Assembly: GCA_038131165.1 (NCBI GenBank)
Contig: JAYPOZ010000009.1
Span: 1 to 64,000 of the forward strand
DNA length: 64,000 nt
Source: UBA6544 sp038131165
Lineage (GTDB): Bacteria > Pseudomonadota > Alphaproteobacteria > UBA8366
Direction of reading: 5' to 3'
Below the pieces are notes generated by a model. The model ran no database searches. It had not been told where the DNA came from and saw only the letters and a program-made list of their open reading frames with translations. The position numbers and the translations under genes are program-made. This document shows, one piece after another, positions 1 through 7,900 of the stretch (its first letter is position 1; each line of letters starts with the position of its first letter).

Positions 1-744
1 CAGCCGCACCACACGCGACAGGGTGAGCACATCCAAGTCTTTCGCTCCCGCCGCCTTCAGGGTGCGGGCGCAGGCTTCAACCGTCGCCCCGGTCGTGTAG
101 ACGTCGTCGATCAGAACGACCGATCTTCCGGCGACGATGCGCATGCCGGCCTTGCTCACCCTGAAGGCGCTGCCGACGTTCCGACGGCGCGCGCGGCGCG
201 ACAGTCGTCCTTGCGGCGGCGTGTTGCGCTGGCGGATCAGGAGATCGGGTACAACCCGGCATCCCGTCTCGCGCGCCAGCGCCCGCGCCAGCAGGACGGA
301 TTGATTGTAGCGCCGCCGCAACAGGCGCCACCGGTGCAGCGGGACCGGCACCACGATGGTGCCCTCCCGCAAACAGGCCGCCCCGGCGCGCATCATCCAT
401 TTTCCGAACGCCGCCGCATAGCGCGTCCGGTCGCCATGCTTGAAGGCGAGGATCAGCGGGCGACTGGCGTCGTCGTAGACCAAGCCGGCGCGCGCCGAAT
501 CGTATTGTGGCGGAGACTTCGCGCAGGCGCCGCAGACCGCTCCTTCGCCCACCGGATACTCAAAGGGATGCCCGCACAGCGCGCAGACCGGCGGGGCGAT
601 GAACCGAAACCCATGCCAGCAGGGCGGACAGAGGGCGCCGGCGGCGTCGACGATGGCGCCGCAGCCAAAACAGCGCTGCGGAAAGAAAGTGTCGCGAACG
701 GTGCGGCCAAAGCGCGCTAAAGGGCGCCCCAGCCGCCGCGGCAG
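1..744 (-). CDS. comF: ComF family phosphoribosyltransferase-like protein (3' end cut by window)
   Basis: ComF-type proteins combine an N-terminal zinc-finger-like cysteine cluster with a phosphoribosyltransferase fold and are linked to DNA uptake. Reading the minus strand, the frame shows RCFGCG, CPPCWHGF, CALCGHPF and CGAC cysteine pairs, then VVPVPLHRWRLLRRRYNQ and the PRPP-binding loop VVLIDDVYTTGAT. The frame is still open at base 1, so the last few residues lie outside the window. The 5' end is unclear. No in-frame ATG, GTG or TTG lies between about base 810 and the first cysteines; only CTG codons are present (744, 732). The given start is therefore a guess at the first CTG after the rhodanese stop at 747. 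The product is clear; the start is not. Confidence 0.85.
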   Translation of the reverse strand, partial: MPRRLGRPLARFGRTVRDTFFPQRCFGCGAIVDAAGALCPPCWHGFRFIAPPVCALCGHPFEYPVGEGAVCGACAKSPPQYDSARAGLVYDDASRPLILAFKHGDRTRYAAAFGKWMMRAGAACLREGTIVVPVPLHRWRLLRRRYNQSVLLARALARETGCRVVPDLLIRQRNTPPQGRLSRRARRRNVGSAFRVSKAGMRIVAGRSVVLIDDVYTTGATVEACARTLKAAGAKDLDVLTLSRVVRL

Positions 745-746
745 AT

Positions 747-2342
747 CTAGGGCGCGAAGTGCGGAAAGGACAGCGTCCCGTCCCGCTTGATCTGATCGAT
801 GAGGTTGATCTCCCATTCCAGATACTGCTTCATCGCCGCCTCGGCCTTCGTGGGGTGGCCGAAGAACCGGTGATACTTGTCGTTCGGCTCCGACAGGGTG
901 CGGTCGCTCCCGCGCTCCGCTTCGAACCCGGCCCCGGTCCACGCTCCAAGACCGCCCGGCAGCCATTTGACCGCCGCCTTGGTGTGCCGCAGCAAGTCCT
1001 GGCCGCCGAGCAGAGCCATCCCCTTCTCGGGAGCCATCACGACATACATGGAAACATCGGGGAGGTTTTCCGCCGCCGCCGCCAGGTCGACCCGGTTCGC
1101 CCACCACGCACCGGGAATGTGGCCGCGGCCATAGGTCAGGCTGTCGGAAAAGTCGATCACCGCCGCGCTGCCGTCGGCCAGGCCCTCGCGCAGATCGTCG
1201 ACCTCGACCGCCGGCAGGGACAGGCCGCTCAACCCGGGAATTTCCGGCTCGTCGATGCCGGAGACCGTCTCCAGCCCCTCGAGGCCGCCGTGCAGGACGG
1301 CGACGTCCTGCCAGCCCAATTGCACGAGCCAGCTCGCCGTGATCGTCGCCCGCACGCCGTTGTCGTCGACCAGAACGATGCGCGCGTGGCGGGTGGCGAC
1401 ATATTCGTCGGTCGCCTGCACGAGCTGCCCGCCGGGCGCCGAGCGCGAACCCGGCAGATGGCCGGCCGCGAACTCCTCGGGAAAGCGCACGTCGAGCACG
1501 TACAGGCTGCGGCGGTCCTCCTCCGCCCGCCAGGCCGCAAGCCCGGCCGCGTCGATGCCGCGCACGCCGAATCTCTCGGCCACCCTTCCGGCGGCCGCCT
1601 GCGCCCAGGCGATGGCTTCGGCGGAGACCGGGCCGCATTGGCGATGGGCGCCCTTCTCCAACTCGTACCCCGCGAGACGCCAGCCCATGGTGCCGTTCGT
1701 GAGGTCGACCACCCGGTTCGGCAGGCCGGCGTTGATCAGCGCCTGGGCGCCGATGATCGATCGCGTCCGGCCGCCGCAATTCACCACCACCAGGGTCTCC
1801 GGATTCGGCGCCAGATCGCGGACCCGCAGGACCAGTTCCGCGCCCGGGGTGTCGATGGCGCCCGGGATCGTTACGTTGTTGAATTCGGCGAACGGGCGGC
1901 TGTCGAGAATCACCATATCGGTTCCGTCCGCCATCATCGCCTTGCATTCCTCGACGGAAATGCCGGGCGTGCCGAAATGATGCTCGACGTATTCCCCGAA
2001 CAGTTTCGAGGGCACGTTGACGCCGCTGAACAGCTCGAACCCGGCCGCCGCCCAGGCATCCACCCCGCCCTCCAAAAGGGCGACGTTCGCGTAACCCGCC
2101 GCCGCCATCAATTCGGCCGCGCGCGCCGCAACCCCCTCGCCCCCGTCGCAAAGCACGACCCGCGTGCCGAGGCGCGGCACGAGGCGGCGGATCTCCAGCT
2201 CGAACCGGCTTAGCGGAATGTTCACCGCGAGCAGGATATGCCGGGCACCGAAGAGCCCTTGCTCCCGCACGTCGATCAGCGCGTATTCGAGTCCGTCGTC
2301 CAGCATCTCGCGCAGGGAGCGCGCGTCCGTGGAAATCGTCAT
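747..2342 (-). CDS. Multidomain rhodanese-like sulfurtransferase (four rhodanese repeats)
   Basis: This 531-residue protein consists of four rhodanese-fold repeats at roughly residues 5-105, 125-230, 265-370 and 380-475. Rhodanese domains carry sulfur as a persulfide on a loop cysteine. Repeat 1 has LCDGGEG (Cys65) and repeat 2 has NCGGRTRS (Cys189), the better match to an active-site loop. In repeat 3 the loop is VDDNGVRA, with Asp in place of Cys, and in repeat 4 it is VVMAPEKGMA, with no Cys. Only two domains therefore look able to carry sulfur; the other two may be structural. No signal peptide is visible, so it is probably cytoplasmic. It lies directly upstream of comF on the same strand and is divergent from the methyltransferase at 2496. 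The sulfur acceptor cannot be inferred. Confidence 0.9.
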   Translation of the reverse strand: MTISTDARSLREMLDDGLEYALIDVREQGLFGARHILLAVNIPLSRFELEIRRLVPRLGTRVVLCDGGEGVAARAAELMAAAGYANVALLEGGVDAWAAAGFELFSGVNVPSKLFGEYVEHHFGTPGISVEECKAMMADGTDMVILDSRPFAEFNNVTIPGAIDTPGAELVLRVRDLAPNPETLVVVNCGGRTRSIIGAQALINAGLPNRVVDLTNGTMGWRLAGYELEKGAHRQCGPVSAEAIAWAQAAAGRVAERFGVRGIDAAGLAAWRAEEDRRSLYVLDVRFPEEFAAGHLPGSRSAPGGQLVQATDEYVATRHARIVLVDDNGVRATITASWLVQLGWQDVAVLHGGLEGLETVSGIDEPEIPGLSGLSLPAVEVDDLREGLADGSAAVIDFSDSLTYGRGHIPGAWWANRVDLAAAAENLPDVSMYVVMAPEKGMALLGGQDLLRHTKAAVKWLPGGLGAWTGAGFEAERGSDRTLSEPNDKYHRFFGHPTKAEAAMKQYLEWEINLIDQIKRDGTLSFPHFAP

Positions 2343-2495
2343 TCCTCAACTCACCTGCAGTGGCAGCGCATCGGGGCCGATGGCCGTGTCGGATCGCCCC
2401 GCCCCGGTTAATTTAGCGTGCCGCCGGGGCGCCACAAGCGGAGATGGCGCGCCTCCGCAATTGCGGGAGGAACGATCAGGCACCATAGTAGGCGC

Positions 2496-3410
2496 ATGCA
2501 GGACTCTCCGGATATTTTCGACAGAATACTGGTCGCGGCGCATCGCGACCGCGCGGCCCCGGCCTTCCACGAACACGATTTCCTGATCCGCGAGATCGGC
2601 GAGCGCCTGTCCGACCGCCTGCTCGACATCGCCCGCCGCTTTCCGCTCGCACTCGACCTCGGCGCGCGCACCGGCGGCTACGGCCCCGTCCCGCAGGGCG
2701 CCGGCGGCATCGAGACGGTCGTCTCCTGCGACCTCTCGCCATCGATGGCGCGCCGCTGCGCCGGTCCGGCGGCCGTGTGCGATGCCGAATTCCTGCCCTT
2801 CGCGGACGGCGTCTTCGACCTCGTCTACAGCAATCTCGATCTGCACTGGATCAACGATCTCCCGGGCAGCCTGGTGCAGATCGCCCGCACGCTGAAACCC
2901 GACGGATTGTTTCTCGCCGCGCTTCTCGGCGGCAGCACCCTGCACGAATTGCGCGACGTCCTGATGGCGGCCGAAATGGAAGTGACGGGCGGCGCCAGCC
3001 CGCGCGTCTCGCCCTTTGTGGAACTGCGCGACGCCGGCGGATTGCTGCAACGGGCGGGCTTCGCCCTGCCGGTCGCCGATTCCGACGAGATCACCGTCAC
3101 CTACGACAACATTTTCCGTCTGATGGCCGATTTGCGCGGCATGGGGGAGACCAATGCCGTGCGCGAACGCCTGCCATCGGCCACCCGCCGGGCTCTTTTC
3201 CTGCGCGCCGCGGAGCTCTACGCCGAGCGGCACGCCGAGGAGACCGGCCGCATCCGGGCGACGTTTCAGGTGATCTATCTGCACGGTTGGGCGCCCCACG
3301 AGGCACAACCGAAACCGTTGCGCCCCGGATCGGCGACGGCCCGGCTCTCGGATGCCCTGGAGGCGACGGAATTCGCCACGAGCGATAAAGCCGAACCGGC
3401 CGCGGACTGA
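2496..3410 (+). CDS. SAM-dependent methyltransferase, NDUFAF5/BioC-like
   Basis: This is a class I SAM-dependent methyltransferase of 304 residues. The SAM-binding motif is LALDLGARTGGYG near residues 50-62, followed by CDAEFLPFADGVFDLV and the LHWINDLPGSL and LKPDGLFLAALLGG blocks. These are typical of the BioC-like group that includes the mitochondrial complex I assembly factor NDUFAF5, which is known to hydroxylate an arginine of a complex I subunit. The bacterial role is usually unproven. I chose the ATG at 2496, which gives the family N-terminus (MQDSPDIFDRILVA); the frame is open upstream to 2418 but that part is low-complexity Arg-rich. Proximity to comF is common in alphaproteobacteria, from memory. 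BioC (biotin synthesis) is the main alternative and is less likely, because no bio genes are nearby. Confidence 0.85.
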   Translation: MQDSPDIFDRILVAAHRDRAAPAFHEHDFLIREIGERLSDRLLDIARRFPLALDLGARTGGYGPVPQGAGGIETVVSCDLSPSMARRCAGPAAVCDAEFLPFADGVFDLVYSNLDLHWINDLPGSLVQIARTLKPDGLFLAALLGGSTLHELRDVLMAAEMEVTGGASPRVSPFVELRDAGGLLQRAGFALPVADSDEITVTYDNIFRLMADLRGMGETNAVRERLPSATRRALFLRAAELYAERHAEETGRIRATFQVIYLHGWAPHEAQPKPLRPGSATARLSDALEATEFATSDKAEPAAD

Positions 3411-3455
3411 TCCACATCAATGGCGGGACGGGCCCGGACGGGCAATATGGCCGCC

Positions 3456-3752
3456 ATGAAAAAGCTTCTAATACCACTCGGATTTCTCGCGTGGGCGGTG
3501 CCGGCAAGCGCCGGAGACGCTTTGGAGGGCGCCGCGACGGCGAAGCGCTGGTGCGCCGAATGTCACGACGTCACCGGCCGGACGACCAGCGACAAGGTTC
3601 CGGGCTGGCGCGAAGTCGCCAGCGACCCGGAGCGCACGCCGGAGCGGTTACGCCGCTTTCTCCTCCGGCCACACGGCGAAATGCCGCCCATCCCGTTGAC
3701 GAAGCGGGATATCGACAACTTGCTGGCCTATATCGCCACACTCCGTCCATAA
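3456..3752 (+). CDS. Small periplasmic class I cytochrome c
   Basis: This 98-residue secreted monoheme cytochrome c has an N-terminal signal sequence (MKKLLIPLGFLAWAVPASA) followed by the heme-binding CAECH motif in RWCAECHDVTG. A C-terminal helix (KRDIDNLLAYIATLRP) resembles other small class I cytochromes. The Met in HGEMPPIPL is the likely distal heme ligand. The ATG at 3456 is chosen because it starts the signal peptide directly; upstream in-frame starts would add a charged tail. It should carry electrons in the periplasm. Partners are not visible: the neighbours are a methyltransferase and membrane proteins of unknown function. Confidence 0.88.
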   Translation: MKKLLIPLGFLAWAVPASAGDALEGAATAKRWCAECHDVTGRTTSDKVPGWREVASDPERTPERLRRFLLRPHGEMPPIPLTKRDIDNLLAYIATLRP

Positions 3753-3806
3753 GGCCGACGCGATACGAGGTTGGACTTCCAGGCGCCTTCAGATAGAACG
3801 AGCGTC

Positions 3807-4688
3807 ATGAGCGACACATCCGACGAATTCAAACTGCCGGTCAAAGCGGCCCTCGCCGACATATACCGTTTCCTGTGGAGGGCGCGCCGGGACCTTGTGA
3901 TGATGGCGGCGATCCCGGTCGTCGCGCTGACGCTTTACCGGGTCGTGGTCATCGATATTTTTGGCATCTCGGACCCGGCTCTGCCGCAGGTGGCGGGAGA
4001 GAAGACGACCCTTTGGGACGTGATCGTCCTCTATCTCCCCAGCCTGTTGCTCTACACCATGTTCGCCGTTGCCTGGCACCGTCGCTATCTGGTGCGCGGG
4101 GAGGCTTCGACCGTGTGGTCGGCGCTGCGCTGGGACATGCGAAAAACCAAGTTCATGCTGCGCTCCGTGCTGATAACCGCCATCGCCGGCGCCGTGATCG
4201 CGGTTCCGGTCGTCATTCTGACGATCTTCGCGGTGGTGATTAATTTCGCCGCCGCGGCACCCGCCGCAGGCGACGTCAGTCCGCCGGCCAGTGTCGAGAC
4301 ACTTTCCTCGGCGGTCGGCGTCGCGGCTCTGATCCTCTTCATGCTCGTCTATCTGCGCCTGACCCTGTGGCTGCCGGCGACGGCAACCGATTCGCCGTTC
4401 TCGATGCTGGAATCGTTTCGCCTCGGGCGAGACAACAGCTGGCGCCTTCTGATCATCACCTGCGGTTCCGAAATCGGGATCTGGGTGCTGATGGCGGGAC
4501 TTCAGATCGCCACGGCTTCGTTGCCGCACGGCAGCCTCACCGTCGACCTGCTGGTCGGCCTTGCCCAGAATACGCTCGCATACGCGGCCTTGGCGGCCGG
4601 CATCACGGCCTTGTCGGTGTGTTACGATCGACTGCTCGCCCGCATCGCCAGCGACCCGCTCTACAATCAGGGCGGCATGCCCTACTAG
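3807..4688 (+). CDS. Polytopic membrane protein, YciC/GDPD-membrane-domain-like
   Basis: This 293-residue integral membrane protein has about six hydrophobic segments, including LVMMAAIPVVALTLY, VIVLYLPSLLLYTMFAV, AIAGAVIAVPVVILTIFAV and VGVAALILFMLVYL. The block LRLTLWLPATA followed by SFRLGRDNSWRLL resembles the conserved core of YciC-type or glycerophosphodiester-phosphodiesterase membrane-domain proteins, whose biochemical role is mostly unknown. The ATG at 3807 gives a soluble N-terminus (MSDTSDEFKLPVKAAL). The next gene encodes a protein with the same arrangement, so the two look like diverged tandem paralogues. No catalytic motif is seen. Confidence 0.7.
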   Translation: MSDTSDEFKLPVKAALADIYRFLWRARRDLVMMAAIPVVALTLYRVVVIDIFGISDPALPQVAGEKTTLWDVIVLYLPSLLLYTMFAVAWHRRYLVRGEASTVWSALRWDMRKTKFMLRSVLITAIAGAVIAVPVVILTIFAVVINFAAAAPAAGDVSPPASVETLSSAVGVAALILFMLVYLRLTLWLPATATDSPFSMLESFRLGRDNSWRLLIITCGSEIGIWVLMAGLQIATASLPHGSLTVDLLVGLAQNTLAYAALAAGITALSVCYDRLLARIASDPLYNQGGMPY

Positions 4689-4769
4689 CGGCGGCGCGCG
4701 GGAGGTTTGTAGGCCCATCGCGCGTCACGGCTCGCAAGCCCGCGCCGCTTGGTCTATCCTTTTCTCATC

Positions 4770-5726
4770 ATGCCAGCCCCGCTCAAGCTTCCCGTTCTCA
4801 AAATCATGGCCCGTTCCCTGGGTCTGCTGTGGTCGTCAAAGCTATTCTTGCTGGGCCTCGTCTTATGGTCTGTTCTACTGGCAAGCCTCAACGAACGGAT
4901 ACCGGCCACGCTAAGCTGCGACGCCGTGTTCGGCGCGAACTGGTTCTACGAGCTGGTCCTGGCCGGACACCGGGCCGATTCGACGCGTTGGCAACTTCTG
5001 ACCTCCGAGCTTGTCTTGGTATTCTGCGAAACATTGACGCGCCTGCCGAAACTCCTGGGGGACGGTTTGATATTCGCGCTGTTTGCCGTGCCCTGGTATC
5101 GACGAATTTTACTCGACGGACAAAAGCAGAGCCTTTGGGCCATCTTCGGCTGGAACCGGCAAAAAACGGTATTCGCCGCCTATCTGCTGCTAGCCGGCGG
5201 GATCATCTATTGCGTGCACCACGGCGTCGCCGCAGTCTTCGCGGCCGGACCAATCGTTTGTCCGGAAAGCTGTCTGACCGCATCGGCGCCGAGCCGCTAT
5301 GCGGCCCTGGCCCTGAATTACGCCCTAATGCTGATCCCGCCCTTTGCCGTATGGATTTTGGTCCTGCGGTGCGCCTTGATATTTCCGGCGATCGCGATCG
5401 GCGAGACCGGTCGGCTCCGATGGTCCTGGCGCTGGACCAAAGGCCAGACCTGGCGCCTGATCGCCCTCCTGCTGTTGTGCTGGTTTCTGTTTGCCTTTTT
5501 GGCTTTCGGCCTCGCTCGCCTTCCTTATGCGATCGGCGAGGAACTTTTCGTCGAGCCTCTTCGGATGGTTTCGACGGCGGTCGAATTCATCGCCCTCGCC
5601 GTCTTCACGGCGGCCCTTGCGATCAGTTACCGGACCATTCGGGAACACTTACTCACCGCGGCTCTGGCGGCCAAGCGGGCGCGCGACGGCGGGCCGGTGG
5701 AACTGCGGCTGGGCGGATCAGATTAG
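4770..5726 (+). CDS. Polytopic membrane protein, paralogue of the preceding gene
   Basis: This 318-residue membrane protein has about six hydrophobic stretches. It has the same layout as the gene at 3807: an N-terminal helix, a pair of helices around residue 90-150, and a conserved block LRCALIFPAIAIG then SWRWTKGQTWRLIALL, matching LRLTLWLPATA and NSWRLLIITC in the neighbour. Two cysteines in the second extramembrane loop (CPESC) could form a disulfide. ATG 4770 is preferred to an upstream TTG at 4749. Its end overlaps the 3' end of the opposite-strand GNAT-Nudix gene by nine bases. I know of no assigned biochemical function; paired expression with the neighbour is inferred from an 81-base gap on the same strand. 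Confidence 0.65.
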   Translation: MPAPLKLPVLKIMARSLGLLWSSKLFLLGLVLWSVLLASLNERIPATLSCDAVFGANWFYELVLAGHRADSTRWQLLTSELVLVFCETLTRLPKLLGDGLIFALFAVPWYRRILLDGQKQSLWAIFGWNRQKTVFAAYLLLAGGIIYCVHHGVAAVFAAGPIVCPESCLTASAPSRYAALALNYALMLIPPFAVWILVLRCALIFPAIAIGETGRLRWSWRWTKGQTWRLIALLLLCWFLFAFLAFGLARLPYAIGEELFVEPLRMVSTAVEFIALAVFTAALAISYRTIREHLLTAALAAKRARDGGPVELRLGGSD

Positions 5727-6692
5727 GTCGCAGAGCATGGCCACAAGCGGGATGTCGGCGGGCGGCATCGGATAGTCCCGCATCCGCTGCGGCCGCACCC
5801 AGGACAATTCCTGCCCCTCGCGGGCCCGCGGCGTGCCTTGCCAGACGCGGCAGACATAGAGCGGCATCAAGAGACGGAAATCCTCGTACTCGTGGCTCGC
5901 GAAAGTGAAAGGCGCGAGGCAGGACCGCCGCGTGTCGATGCCGAGTTCTTCGTCGAGTTCGCGGATCAGGGCCGCTTCCGGCGTCTCTCCGGGGGAGACC
6001 TTGCCGCCCGGAAACTCCCAGAGACCTGCCATCTTCTTGCCTTCGGGCCGTTTCGCCATCAGGACGCGGCCATCGGGATCGACCAGCGCGACAGCGACAA
6101 CGAACAGCGTCGGCAGGGCGGCTCGCGCCGCTTCCCAGGCCGGCCGCTCCAATCGGTACATCAAGGTCGGCACGCCGTCGCAGCGCCCGACCGCTCCTAT
6201 GGCGGCCCCTCGGTTTTCGAAGCCGACTTTCTCCAGAACCCGGTCCGAGGCGGCATTGCCCTGCATGACTTCCGCCTCGAGCGCGTCCAGACCCAAATCC
6301 TCGAAGGCAAAGCGGATCGCCCGTTTGGCTGCCTCGGTCGCGTATCCGCGTCCCCAATAGGGCCGGCCGATCCAATAGCCGACTTCTCCTATGCCGTCCT
6401 CTGCATCGATCCGCAGGCAGCCGACAAGCCGGCTATCGGCGCCAGTCTCCACGGCAAAGACCACGCGGTTCTCCGCCTGCGCCCGTGCTACATAGGCCTT
6501 GGCATCGCTTTCCGAGAAGGGGTGCGGGACGGAAGCCGTCCAGCGCGCGACCTCGTTGTCGCCGGCCAATTGGACCAGGGCCGGGATGTCGCTCACTTCG
6601 AGACGCCGGAAGCGCAGCTGCGCGCTGGTGAAGGGGCCGCCCGTCCAGCCCGAGGCCACGGCCCAGCAGCCCGTCTCCGGCGGCGCGGACAT
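5718..6692 (-). CDS. GNAT acetyltransferase fused to MutT-type Nudix hydrolase
   Basis: This 324-residue protein carries two enzymes. Residues 20-180 form a RimJ/RimL-like GNAT acetyltransferase with the acetyl-CoA loop RPYWGRGYATEA. Residues 190-324 form a MutT-like Nudix domain with a complete Nudix box around 230-252 (GGKVSPGETPEAA then RELDEELGI) and FPGGK before it. MutT enzymes hydrolyse oxidised nucleotides such as 8-oxo-dGTP. The acetyltransferase substrate is unknown. It is the last gene of a minus-strand operon after argJ and the argJ-like gene, 11 bases from the latter. This fused form is familiar downstream of argJ in alphaproteobacteria, from memory. Both domains look intact. Confidence 0.88.
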   Translation of the reverse strand: MSAPPETGCWAVASGWTGGPFTSAQLRFRRLEVSDIPALVQLAGDNEVARWTASVPHPFSESDAKAYVARAQAENRVVFAVETGADSRLVGCLRIDAEDGIGEVGYWIGRPYWGRGYATEAAKRAIRFAFEDLGLDALEAEVMQGNAASDRVLEKVGFENRGAAIGAVGRCDGVPTLMYRLERPAWEAARAALPTLFVVAVALVDPDGRVLMAKRPEGKKMAGLWEFPGGKVSPGETPEAALIRELDEELGIDTRRSCLAPFTFASHEYEDFRLLMPLYVCRVWQGTPRAREGQELSWVRPQRMRDYPMPPADIPLVAMLCDLI

Positions 6693-6703
6693 GCGCTGTC
6701 TCC

Positions 6704-7894
6704 CTAGAGCGCGGACCAGACCCGGGCCTTGCCGCGTCCGATCCCGATATCGACGGTAAAGTGCACCTGTCCGGTCCTGAGATGCTCCGTGACGGCCTGG
6801 GCGTCGAAATCCGGCACCGCCTCGCCGCCCTCGGCCACCTGGATTCCGCCGATGGCGATTCCCAGCCTGTCCCGCTCGGCCTTCTCGCCCGCCTTGCCGA
6901 TCGCCATCACGATCCGGCCGGAACGGGGCTCGGCGCCGGCGATGCCCTTGCGGACGAGCGTGGAATCGACGATGGACCGGCCGATGTTCCGCGCCGCGCG
7001 CGCCGATTCCGCACCGATCACATCACAGGTCAGCAAGTCGCCGGAGGTTGCCCCGTCGCGCACGATCATCCGCGCCAATTCAACGGTCATATCCTCGAGC
7101 GCCGCCCGGAACTCTCGCAATGCCGGGTCGGACGCCCGCTCGATCTTCGGCTGGCGTTTCACCTGACCCGTCGCCGAGAGCAGCACGGTATCGCTGGTCG
7201 AGGTGTCGCCGTCCACCGAAATGCAATTGAACGAGCGGTCGACGGCCCGGGTCAGACAGCTTTGCAGGACCTTCGCCGGTATCTTGGCATCGGTGAACAG
7301 GAAGGACAGCATCGTTCCCATGTCCGGCGCGATCATCGTCGAGCCCTTGGCGATCCCCGCCAATGTCACGTCGACGGCGCCGATCTTCACCTTGCGCACG
7401 GCCGCTTTGGGAAAACGGTCGGTGGTCATGATGCTGCGCGCGGCATCGTGCCAAGCCGTCTTCTTCAAGGCCTTCACGCCCACCGGCACTTTATCGGCCA
7501 CGAACCGCGTCTCTTTCTTCTCGCCGATCACACCGGTGGAGGCGAGGAAGACTTCCGATTTGCGGCACCCGATCAGTTTGGCGGCGGCGGCGGCGGTATT
7601 CTCCACAAGCTTGCGGCCCTGGTCGCCGGTAAAGACGTTCGAATTTCCCGAGCTCGCGACAATTGCCCGGACCTTGCCGCCGGGCAGCCGGCGCTTGTTC
7701 CATTCCACCGGCATGCCGGGGCACCGCGAGCGCGTCAAGGTGCCGGCAATGGTCGAGCCCGGCGTCAATTCGGCCACGAACAGATCGTGCGACCCGTTAT
7801 CCTTCAGCCCGGCGGCGACACCGGCAATGCGAACGCCGGCCACGCCCGGCATCTTCGGCAGTTCCGGAAACGCTAACTCGGGTGATTTCGCCAT
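6704..7894 (-). CDS. Divergent ArgJ-family paralogue
   Basis: This 396-residue ArgJ-fold protein starts six bases after the stop of a canonical argJ and aligns with it almost without gaps for about 200 residues. The autoproteolytic Thr is kept at residue 194 (DMGTMLSF instead of DMATMLSF). Other conserved elements are altered: NSGNANAFTG is SSGNSNVFTG, TTDTFPK is TTDRFPK, the GEGAQKF motif reads GATSGDL, and GGDPNWGR reads GAEPRSGR. The C-terminal tail that ends in NADYRT in the canonical copy is missing; this protein stops at RVWSAL. It probably still self-cleaves but may not accept N-acetylornithine normally. A new acyl-transfer substrate or loss of activity are both possible. The frame is clean, so it is not an obvious pseudogene. 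Confidence 0.85.
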   Translation of the reverse strand: MAKSPELAFPELPKMPGVAGVRIAGVAAGLKDNGSHDLFVAELTPGSTIAGTLTRSRCPGMPVEWNKRRLPGGKVRAIVASSGNSNVFTGDQGRKLVENTAAAAAKLIGCRKSEVFLASTGVIGEKKETRFVADKVPVGVKALKKTAWHDAARSIMTTDRFPKAAVRKVKIGAVDVTLAGIAKGSTMIAPDMGTMLSFLFTDAKIPAKVLQSCLTRAVDRSFNCISVDGDTSTSDTVLLSATGQVKRQPKIERASDPALREFRAALEDMTVELARMIVRDGATSGDLLTCDVIGAESARAARNIGRSIVDSTLVRKGIAGAEPRSGRIVMAIGKAGEKAERDRLGIAIGGIQVAEGGEAVPDFDAQAVTEHLRTGQVHFTVDIGIGRGKARVWSAL

Positions 7895-7900
7895 AGCCGC

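Noticed and set aside
759..2213. Long open frame on the plus strand opposite the rhodanese gene
   Set aside because: GC-rich codon bias leaves open frames antisense to real genes; its sequence is Arg- and Pro-rich with no family motif, while the minus strand shows clear rhodanese domains.
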